From positions 1 to 43,304 of the forward strand of contig CALEBT010000084.1 of assembly GCA_937942875.1 (NCBI GenBank): a stretch of DNA of 43,304 nucleotides, read 5' to 3'. The first letter of the stretch is position 1. Each line of letters opens with the position of its first letter. A model generated the notes under the pieces. The model had not been told where the DNA came from and made no database searches. It saw only the letters and a program-made list of their open reading frames with translations. Positions 36,514 through 43,304 of the stretch are shown in pieces. Both the position numbers and the translations under genes were made by a program. The DNA is from an uncultured Ignavibacterium sp. Lineage in GTDB: Bacteria; Bacteroidota; Ignavibacteria; Ignavibacteriales; Ignavibacteriaceae.

Positions 36514-39500
36514 ATGATTCTTTCCAAAAGGAAATTTTATTCTGTTGATCTTGAAGAATTAGCCTTCGAAAAAATCCGTAGAAAAAAGACAGATGAAATT
36601 CTGATTATTGTTCCCACAAATCGTAAAGTCAGATCATTGAGAAGATTTTTTATTGAAATTTCAGATGGAAATGCCGTTTCAAATCTTAATATTCATACTC
36701 TTTCCACTTTATCAACTTTAATATTTGAGGAATTATTTAATGGTGAGTATTTCATTCTTGATGATGCAACGGCTATAATTAAACTTAAGAAGGTATTTTC
36801 AGAATTAAAATTGAAATATTTCCCTGATAATCAGGAAATAACTCAGGGAATTCTTTTCGAGATTAAAAATGTAATTTCTGAATTTAAGAAAAAGGGAATA
36901 ACAGTTGAATATTTGCAAAAAGATTTAGAATTATTATCTGGCTCAGAGAGGAATAAAGCAGAGGATTTGATATCAATATATAAAAAGTATCAATCAGATT
37001 GCCTAAGTAAAAACCTTTTTGAGCTTGGTGATATTTATAAATTTATAACAGAAGTTAATAAAGAATATTTTATAAATTCATTCAGAGAATTGTTCCCTGA
37101 AGTTGATACAGTAGTTATAGAAGGATTTGATGAATTAACTTCGCTTGAAATAAAAATTGTAAATTCAGTTTTTGATTTAGTAGCAAATTCTTTTATCAGT
37201 TTTGAAATTAATGAAAATAATACTGATCTATTTTCTCATCCTCTCAGAACTATAACTAAATTAAAGAACACCGGGTTTATTGAAATAAGTGAGTCAAAGA
37301 CTCGTCCATCAAATTTATTTATTGAAATAATTAAGAAAAATCTTTTTACAATTCGACCTAAAGTACAGTCGACAGATGTTAAATTATTTTTATATTCAGC
37401 GCAAAATCGGAATGATGAGATTTCATTTATCGCTAAAAAAATAAAAACACTTATAAGAGAATCGGATTATAAAACTCAGGATATTTGTGTAGTCTTCAAC
37501 CAAATATCCAATTATTCAACAATTATCAATGAGATCTTTTTAGATTACAACATCCAATATAATCTAACAGACAGGTATTTATTAAGTAACTCTCCACCGG
37601 TTATTTCATTGGTTAATTTATTAGAAATTCTGGAAAATAATTACTATTATAAAAATATTTTTCGGGCACTAAGTGGTGAATGGATATCTTTGCCCGGAGT
37701 TGATAAAAATAATTTGCTCAGGGTCTCAGCAAATTTAAAGATAGTTTCGGGACTGAATAACTGGGAAAGAAAAATAAATAACATTATTGAAGAAATTGAT
37801 CTTAAAATTGATTCTGATTTTAATTATCTTCCAAAAGAATCTTATCTAAAAGCAAAAGAAGATATTCAAACTATCGCTAATATTTTAGAGCCATTCACTT
37901 ATCAACTATCTCCAAAAGAATTTCTTTATAAAATAAATAATTTAATTTATCAGCTTGGAATAGTAACAAAAGCAGTAAATAATCACGAGTCGTATGTAGA
38001 AAAAAACACCAGAGGTTTGACTGAATTTGTCGAAATGCTTTATAATATTACAGAAATATTGGAAATTGAATATGGTAACAGAAAACAGAATTTGAATTTT
38101 TATTTAGATAAAATTAAAGCTGCTTCAGAGTTTACAAGATATAATGTTAAAGAGAATCCAGGAGTTCTTATTACGTCTGTTGATGAAATAAGAGGGCTGA
38201 AATTTAAAGTTTTAATTTTGGGCGGGTTAATAGATGGTGAGTTTCCTACCAGATATTCACCAGAAGTATTTATCCCACATAAATATAAACAATTAGAAGA
38301 AGGACATCTATCAAAAGAAAGATATAAATTTTTTCAGACACTATCAGTTGCAGAAGAACAAATAATAATGACATACCCTAAAAGCATTGAAAATGCGGAA
38401 TTAACTCCTTCTTCGTTTCTTAATGATTTGGAGGCAGTTGTAAAATATGAGAATATAAGTTCTGATAACTATGAACTAATTATTTGTTCTCCGTATGAAA
38501 TTAAAAAAAATATAAGTATCAAAAGTTTACAAAGAATTGATAGTCAAACTCTTGAAGAACTTAATATAAATCTACCTCATATAATTGCAAATTCTGAAAT
38601 TGACATTCAACGAATAAATAATCCATCAGTAGAGTCAATATTCAATGGATACCTTAAACTTAATAAAGATGAAGTGATTATTAACTATTTTGAATTGTTT
38701 AATTCTCAACAAATTTATTCTGCTTCAAAACTTGAAGAATATGTAAAATGTCCATTTCAGTTTTTAGTAAAACGAATCTTAAACCTAAAACCTTACAAGG
38801 AACCGAAAGAAGAAGTTGAAGCTTTTGAATTGGGTACTTTGGTTCACTCAATTTTATATGAATTTTACAGTGAAATAACTAAAAATAAATTAGTTGTAGA
38901 GAATTGCACAGATGAAGAATTTGATAGTTTCGTTGATATGATTTTTGATATTGCTGAGAGAAAAATAGATAAAAATAATTTTTCCAATCCATATTCCTTT
39001 TTTGAGCTTGAAAAGATTTTAGGTATAAATGGAGCTAAAAAATTTTCCATACTTTATAAATTTTTAGAAGAAGAGCGCAAATCTAAAATGGGCTTTAAGC
39101 CTGTTATGTTTGAGAAAAGTTTTGGCAAAAATTCTGAACATCAAATAGATTACAACGGAGTAAAATTTAATGGCTTCATAGATAGAGTTGATATAAATGA
39201 AAATGAAAAGATTTTTTCAATTATTGATTATAAACTCAGAGGGAAAAAAATTACAAAGGAAGATATCAATTCAGGTATTTCACTTCAACTTCCGCTTTAT
39301 TTGTATGCTGCTAAAAAAATTCTTCAGTCAGAGTTCGATGAAGTATATGAGCCTTACAGTGCGGAAATATTCTCGTTAAAGCTCCATACGGCTGAATTTG
39401 GAAGAAAGATTATACACAATTCATCATCAAGAAATCTCAGTATTGAGGATTTGGTTGCAATAAATAATAATATGATTGATATATTTAAACAGACAGCAGA

Positions 39501-39621
39501 TAAATTTTTTGAAAAAATCAGTAATGCTGAATTTCATCTTTCAACTCTTGAGGAAAGAGAAACAAAAGTCTGTTCATATTGTGATTTTAGTACCATTTGC
39601 AGAGTTAAGGAAATCATTTAA
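36514..39621 (+). CDS. addB: AddB-like PD-(D/E)XK nuclease/helicase-like protein with Fe-S cluster motif
   Basis: AddB is a subunit of the AddAB helicase-nuclease that resects double-strand breaks for RecA. The 1035-residue protein opens with ILIIVPTNRKVRSLRRFF, the motif Ia-like region. The Walker A that precedes this in Bacillus AddB is absent. The C-terminal nuclease has YSASKLEEYVKCPFQFLVKRI, ELGTLVHSILYEFY, GFIDRVD (Asp890), IIDYK (Asp905, Lys907) and LQLPLYLYAAKK. Four cysteines, C746 and C1020-x2-C1023-x5-C1029, fit the AddB iron-sulfur nuclease domain. No addA lies next to it: the M1 peptidase follows after 16 nt. Length and fold fit AddB; a free-standing nuclease is the alternative. 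Confidence 0.8.
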   Translation: MILSKRKFYSVDLEELAFEKIRRKKTDEILIIVPTNRKVRSLRRFFIEISDGNAVSNLNIHTLSTLSTLIFEELFNGEYFILDDATAIIKLKKVFSELKLKYFPDNQEITQGILFEIKNVISEFKKKGITVEYLQKDLELLSGSERNKAEDLISIYKKYQSDCLSKNLFELGDIYKFITEVNKEYFINSFRELFPEVDTVVIEGFDELTSLEIKIVNSVFDLVANSFISFEINENNTDLFSHPLRTITKLKNTGFIEISESKTRPSNLFIEIIKKNLFTIRPKVQSTDVKLFLYSAQNRNDEISFIAKKIKTLIRESDYKTQDICVVFNQISNYSTIINEIFLDYNIQYNLTDRYLLSNSPPVISLVNLLEILENNYYYKNIFRALSGEWISLPGVDKNNLLRVSANLKIVSGLNNWERKINNIIEEIDLKIDSDFNYLPKESYLKAKEDIQTIANILEPFTYQLSPKEFLYKINNLIYQLGIVTKAVNNHESYVEKNTRGLTEFVEMLYNITEILEIEYGNRKQNLNFYLDKIKAASEFTRYNVKENPGVLITSVDEIRGLKFKVLILGGLIDGEFPTRYSPEVFIPHKYKQLEEGHLSKERYKFFQTLSVAEEQIIMTYPKSIENAELTPSSFLNDLEAVVKYENISSDNYELIICSPYEIKKNISIKSLQRIDSQTLEELNINLPHIIANSEIDIQRINNPSVESIFNGYLKLNKDEVIINYFELFNSQQIYSASKLEEYVKCPFQFLVKRILNLKPYKEPKEEVEAFELGTLVHSILYEFYSEITKNKLVVENCTDEEFDSFVDMIFDIAERKIDKNNFSNPYSFFELEKILGINGAKKFSILYKFLEEERKSKMGFKPVMFEKSFGKNSEHQIDYNGVKFNGFIDRVDINENEKIFSIIDYKLRGKKITKEDINSGISLQLPLYLYAAKKILQSEFDEVYEPYSAEIFSLKLHTAEFGRKIIHNSSSRNLSIEDLVAINNNMIDIFKQTADKFFEKISNAEFHLSTLEERETKVCSYCDFSTICRVKEII

Positions 39622-39637
39622 TTAAAAGGTTATAATT

Positions 39638-41620
39638 ATGAAAAAGATTTTTTTAATTCCTTTTTTTCTATTAACCAGCATTTTACTTGCTCAGCAGGAA
39701 ATTCCGATATGGGTTAAATCGGAAATGAATAGAGCGGAAAAGAAACTTTCTGTATCTAAGATTAATTATCCGGGTGATTCAAGGTTTGATGTTAAATACT
39801 ACAAACTTGATTTAAGAATTAATCATCAGAATCAAACTATTGCAGGCAATGTCAGAATTGATGCATTATCTGATACAAACAATCTAAATACAATTTTCAT
39901 AGATTTAGCTTCATCACTGATTGTAGATTCCATCAAAATGGGCAATAATATATTATCATTCAGCAGAAATTCAGATAAAATTTTTATCAACCTGAATTCT
40001 TCTTTTAATAAAGGTCAGAAATTCTCAATAACCATCTATTATAACGGAGTCCCTTCAACATCCGGCTTTGGAAGTTTTACTTTTGGAACGAGACAGGGAG
40101 GTAATCCATCAATTTTTACATTAAGTCAACCTTATGGAACTAAAGACTGGTGGCCTTGCAAAGATACACCGGGTGATAAAGCAGATAGCGCAGATATCTG
40201 GTTTACGGTATCAAATCCATTGAAAGCAGTTTCAAACGGAAAATTAATCTCCGTTAATAATAATGGTGATGGCACGTCAACTTACAAATGGAAAGTTAGT
40301 TATCCAATAGCTCAATATCTTATTTCTTTAGCTGCAAGTGATTTTGTTCAATATGATAATTACTACAGATATTCAGAATTGGACTCAATGCCTGTGAATC
40401 ACTTCTTGTATCCTGAAACTTTTTCAATTTCTATGAAAAATCTTCTTGATTTGACACCTGAAATGATAGAGGTTTTTGCACAGAGATTTGGAGAGTATCC
40501 GTTTATCAGAGAAAAATATGGACACGCTGAATTCGGCTGGAGCGGAGGGATGGAACATCAGACTTGTTCGTCAATGGGTTTTTGGAGTGATTGGATTATT
40601 GCTCACGAGCTTGCCCACCAGTGGTATGGTGATGCTATTACTTGCAAAGATTGGAATAATATCTGGCTGAATGAAGGTTTTGCAACTTATTCTGAAGGTT
40701 TATGGGCTGAGGCTAAACAGGGTATTCAGGCTTATAATAGTTTTATCAGTGGTAAAATGGGAATTGCAAAATCTGCAGTAGGCTCAGTTTATGTTACGGA
40801 TATTTCTTCGGTTGGCTCAATTTTTAATTATGCCAGAACCTATGCTAAAGGAGCAATTATTCTTCATATGTTGAGAGGAATAGTTGGAGATTCAGTTTTC
40901 TTTAATATTCTTCGAACTTATACTTATCATCCATCTGTCGCCTATGGAGTTGCAGTTACTGAAGATTTTCAGCAGATAGCTGAGGCAGTATCAGGAAAGG
41001 ATTTGGATTATTTTTTTAATCAGTGGATTTATGGAGAGAATTATCCTAAGTATATGGTTGGATGGTCAACTAATCAAGTCAGTGATACTTTGACTTACTT
41101 AAATGTTCAAATAAATCAGCAAATGAATTCTAACCCTGCATTCTTTACTATGCCAATACAGATGCTTGTTAAAAGATTCGGATTATCCGATACGACTGTG
41201 ATTTTGTTCAATAATCAGCAAAATCAAAATTTTCAAGTTCCAATCAGAGGAGCAATCACATCTGTTCAATTTGACCCGAATAATTTGATACTTAAAGATG
41301 TAACATTGGCTTATGATAATGATGATAATTACATTAGTCTTGATTATAAACTAAATCAGAATTATCCCAATCCGTTCAATCCAAGTACTCGTATCAGTTG
41401 GCAGTCATCAGTAGGTGGTTGGCAGACATTGAAAGTTTATGATGTTTTGGGAAATGAAGTCGCAACTTTAGTAGATGAATACAGAGAAGCTGGAATTCAC
41501 GAAACTGAATTCAATGTCCAAGAGACAAGCCGCGGCGTGTCTCTACCAAGTGGAGTTTATTTTTATCAACTTAAAGCAGGAGACTTCGTTCAGACTAAAA
41601 AAATGATATTGTTGAGATAA
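39638..41620 (+). CDS. M1 family metallopeptidase with type IX secretion sorting domain
   Basis: A secreted zinc aminopeptidase-like protein of 660 residues. The signal peptide is MKKIFLIPFFLLTSILLAQQ. The catalytic domain has GGMEH (303-307, usually GAMEN) and HELAHQW with zinc ligands His323, His327 and, 18 residues on, Glu346 in WLNEGFA. The C-terminal 86 residues (from 575, NYPNPFNPST) are a type A sorting domain ending in FYQLKAG...KKMILLR, which is removed after outer-membrane export by the type IX system (family knowledge). A short extra segment, VQETSRGVS, interrupts the usual FNV..LPSGVYF join. The end lies 3 nt from the convergent MATE gene. Confidence 0.94.
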   Translation: MKKIFLIPFFLLTSILLAQQEIPIWVKSEMNRAEKKLSVSKINYPGDSRFDVKYYKLDLRINHQNQTIAGNVRIDALSDTNNLNTIFIDLASSLIVDSIKMGNNILSFSRNSDKIFINLNSSFNKGQKFSITIYYNGVPSTSGFGSFTFGTRQGGNPSIFTLSQPYGTKDWWPCKDTPGDKADSADIWFTVSNPLKAVSNGKLISVNNNGDGTSTYKWKVSYPIAQYLISLAASDFVQYDNYYRYSELDSMPVNHFLYPETFSISMKNLLDLTPEMIEVFAQRFGEYPFIREKYGHAEFGWSGGMEHQTCSSMGFWSDWIIAHELAHQWYGDAITCKDWNNIWLNEGFATYSEGLWAEAKQGIQAYNSFISGKMGIAKSAVGSVYVTDISSVGSIFNYARTYAKGAIILHMLRGIVGDSVFFNILRTYTYHPSVAYGVAVTEDFQQIAEAVSGKDLDYFFNQWIYGENYPKYMVGWSTNQVSDTLTYLNVQINQQMNSNPAFFTMPIQMLVKRFGLSDTTVILFNNQQNQNFQVPIRGAITSVQFDPNNLILKDVTLAYDNDDNYISLDYKLNQNYPNPFNPSTRISWQSSVGGWQTLKVYDVLGNEVATLVDEYREAGIHETEFNVQETSRGVSLPSGVYFYQLKAGDFVQTKKMILLR

Positions 41621-41623
41621 ATA

Positions 41624-42985
41624 TTAATACTTTTTAATAGGAATCTTTTCAAACCAGTCATCAGAGCTGAATTTGTAGAGCATAGCACTGCTATAAATTA
41701 TTATATAAACCGGAAGAGCGAACCATGCACCAGTTAATCCAAGCTCAAGGTAAATTCCGAATAAATAAGCTAATGGAACAAATATCAATAAGTTGCTTAT
41801 AACTTCTGTCTTCATCACATAAACCATTTTACCAGCAGCTTGAAGAGCATTAGCTAACACTATTCCAACAGCATAAAATATCTGAGCAATGCCGGCAACC
41901 CGAAGAGAGTTTTTAGCTGTTTCGATTATTGAATAATTATTGGTAATAATCAAAAGCATATATTGAGGAAAGAGTATAAATATAATACCTAAAATTATTG
42001 TGTAAATTGAAGCGACCTTTGCAGTTTCATAACCAAATATTCTGGCGAGTTTGAATTTATTTGCTCCAAGATTAATCCCAACTAAGGTTTGAATAGCGAT
42101 TCCAAAACCAAAGCAAGGTAAAAAAGATATAAAAAGGGTACTGATGATTGCCTGAGAAGCAGCTTGTTCTTTTGTGCCAATTATTCCAGTAATTCCAATA
42201 AAACTAAGGAAACCAATCAGAATAAATAAATTTTGAAAGGAAACTGGTAAAGAAATTTTCCAGATAGACTTTATAACATCAAAATCTAATTTGAAATATT
42301 TAAAATTCTGATACTTGATTCTATATCTTTTCAATAAAAGAATATATGTATAGAAAAGGAAGTCAAATCCCGTTGCTAAAGTAGAGCCTAATCCAGCACC
42401 GGCTAATTCCATTTTAGGAAACCCAAAATTTCCAAAAATAAAAATGTAATTAAATACAACATTTAAGAGATTTGTTATGGCACCTGAGACCATAAAAGCT
42501 TTACCTTTATTGATGCCAAAATAAAATCCTCTGTATGAAACTGAAATCAAAAACAAAGGTATTCCTAAAAATCTGTAAAATATATAGTCAGAGGCATAAG
42601 AAGTAACATTATTATCCGAAGAGAACAAATCCGCAATTTCATAAGAAAAAAACACACCAATTGAAGTTACTATACTGCCAATAATTACAGAGATAAGTAA
42701 TGAATTATTTAAGACATTTCCACATTCAACATAATTTTGTTGTCCAAATCTTCGGGCTACAATAACGTGTGTTCCTGTTGCAAGACTTGAGAAAAAACTT
42801 ATCAAAGCCCAAGTGGCAAGAACTCCAATACCCATTGCCGCAAGAGCGTAGGTTGCATTTTCAAGTCGCCCAACCATTGCTGCATCAACTAAAGATACAA
42901 TCATTTGTGTTGATAAACCCGCAATTGCTGGTAAAGACACCCTTAATATTTTTCTATAGAAATCTTTTTGTGGCAGTAAGTTCAT
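41624..42985 (-). CDS. MATE family efflux transporter
   Basis: A 12-helix Na+ or H+ coupled exporter of drugs or cationic compounds in the inner membrane. The N-terminal LRVSLPAIAGLSTQMIVSLVDAAMVGRL is the typical first helix pair, key parts being SLPAIAG and DAAMVGRL. The second-half helix HPI-like segment reads KISLPVSFQNLFILIGF. The start chosen is ATG at 42985 (453 residues). An in-frame TTG at 43012 would add nine residues and has no ribosome site. The substrate is unknown. It faces the M1 peptidase with 3 nt between stops, and is divergent from the archease gene. Confidence 0.92.
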   Translation of the reverse strand: MNLLPQKDFYRKILRVSLPAIAGLSTQMIVSLVDAAMVGRLENATYALAAMGIGVLATWALISFFSSLATGTHVIVARRFGQQNYVECGNVLNNSLLISVIIGSIVTSIGVFFSYEIADLFSSDNNVTSYASDYIFYRFLGIPLFLISVSYRGFYFGINKGKAFMVSGAITNLLNVVFNYIFIFGNFGFPKMELAGAGLGSTLATGFDFLFYTYILLLKRYRIKYQNFKYFKLDFDVIKSIWKISLPVSFQNLFILIGFLSFIGITGIIGTKEQAASQAIISTLFISFLPCFGFGIAIQTLVGINLGANKFKLARIFGYETAKVASIYTIILGIIFILFPQYMLLIITNNYSIIETAKNSLRVAGIAQIFYAVGIVLANALQAAGKMVYVMKTEVISNLLIFVPLAYLFGIYLELGLTGAWFALPVYIIIYSSAMLYKFSSDDWFEKIPIKKY

Positions 42986-43055
42986 TAAATATTCTATATT
43001 AGTCTTATGCAAGATAACTAATTAGAGCCAATCATATTAGATGAAATAATAAAAA

Positions 43056-43070
43056 ATGATAAATTATCAT
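43056..43070. repeat. 15-bp perfect palindrome between MATE and archease genes
   Basis: ATGATAA A TTATCAT is a 7-1-7 perfect inverted repeat in the intergenic space between two divergent genes. It could be an operator for a dimeric regulator, but A/T-only half sites of this size also arise by chance in DNA this AT-rich. Confidence 0.3.
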
Positions 43071-43109
43071 CATTCATAATTAAATTTTACTCTAAAAAAG
43101 ATTTTTTTG

Positions 43110-43304
43110 ATGTCATCCAAACATACATACTTAAGTCATACAGCCGATATTGCTTTTGATGTTGAAGCTGATTCGCTTGAAGAATTATTTATTGAAGCAT
43201 TTTCGGGATGGTTAAATTCAGTTGTGGAAAGTACTGATCTGAAAACTGAATCTGAGGTTGAAATTAATCTTTCAGCAGATTCATTTGAACAGTTACTCGT
43301 GGAT
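43110..43304 (+). CDS. Archease family protein (3' end outside window)
   Basis: Starts at ATG 43110 and is open to the last base (65 codons). The translation begins MSSKHTYLSHTADIAFDVEA, then DSLEELFIEAFSGWLNSVV. The Y..(L)SHTADI...SLEELF..A pattern, with the metal-binding Asp in HTADI, is the archease signature. Archease promotes guanylylation and turnover of the RNA ligase RtcB in RNA repair or tRNA splicing, and the genes are usually adjacent (family knowledge). I expect rtcB just beyond the window. No strong ribosome site precedes the start. Confidence 0.88.
   Translation, partial: MSSKHTYLSHTADIAFDVEADSLEELFIEAFSGWLNSVVESTDLKTESEVEINLSADSFEQLLVD

Overview
The window is AT-rich bacterial chromosome with very dense coding: short gaps, many 1 to 14 nt overlaps between genes, and frequent TTG starts. 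It fits a Gram-negative Bacteroidota/Chlorobi-superphylum bacterium, most likely an Ignavibacteria-type member. The reasons are a type IX secretion sorting tail (NYPNPFNPST ... PSGVYFYQLKAG) on an M1 peptidase, a PorV/OmpP1-like barrel, LTGC lipoproteins, a DUF4837 lipoprotein, a DUF2723 membrane protein and a complete-looking menaquinone operon. Taxonomy is inferred from protein style only. I saw no rRNA, tRNA, CRISPR array, insertion sequence or prophage, and no gene-free stretch longer than 300 bases.

Left part (1-12.2 kb), housekeeping. The 3' part of glyA is followed by tatC and a long-chain polyprenyl diphosphate synthase. A minus-strand trio (divergent hisA, a cyclic-nucleotide-binding protein without DNA-binding domain, a universal stress protein) meets them tail to tail. 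Divergent from hisA is a long plus-strand operon: greA, ribD, ribE, tilS, hpt, ftsH, a CTP-dependent lipid kinase/cytidylyltransferase-like membrane protein and a DUF4837 lipoprotein.

Middle part (12.2-26.1 kb). Minus-strand genes encode a DUF2723 glycosyltransferase-like protein, a GlnE-type adenylyltransferase and a DUF454 protein. One plus-strand hot-dog thioesterase lies tail to tail with a minus-strand menaquinone operon, menF-menD-menH-menB-menA-menE. menC is missing from it, and the thioesterase probably supplies the DHNA-CoA hydrolase step. Upstream lies rsgA, which appears to begin at a rare ATT codon behind a good ribosome binding site and directly after a hairpin terminator.

Right part (26.1-43.3 kb), envelope and signalling. 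A three-gene minus-strand unit (two related low-complexity LTGCYT lipoproteins plus an outer-membrane barrel) ends at that terminator. It is the most distinctive undescribed-looking unit here. Another barrel gene lies upstream. Divergently come a 5TM/PAS sensor without a kinase and a 1350-residue PAS/GAF histidine kinase, then an AddB-like Fe-S nuclease lacking the N-terminal Walker A, a type IX-secreted M1 peptidase, a convergent MATE exporter and the start of an archease gene.

The genes fit together as an anaerobic or microaerobic respirer's menaquinone route: the polyprenyl synthase makes the side chain MenA attaches. Around this sit envelope biogenesis (TatC, FtsH, type IX cargo, lipoproteins) and RNA/ribosome maintenance (TilS, RsgA, archease).
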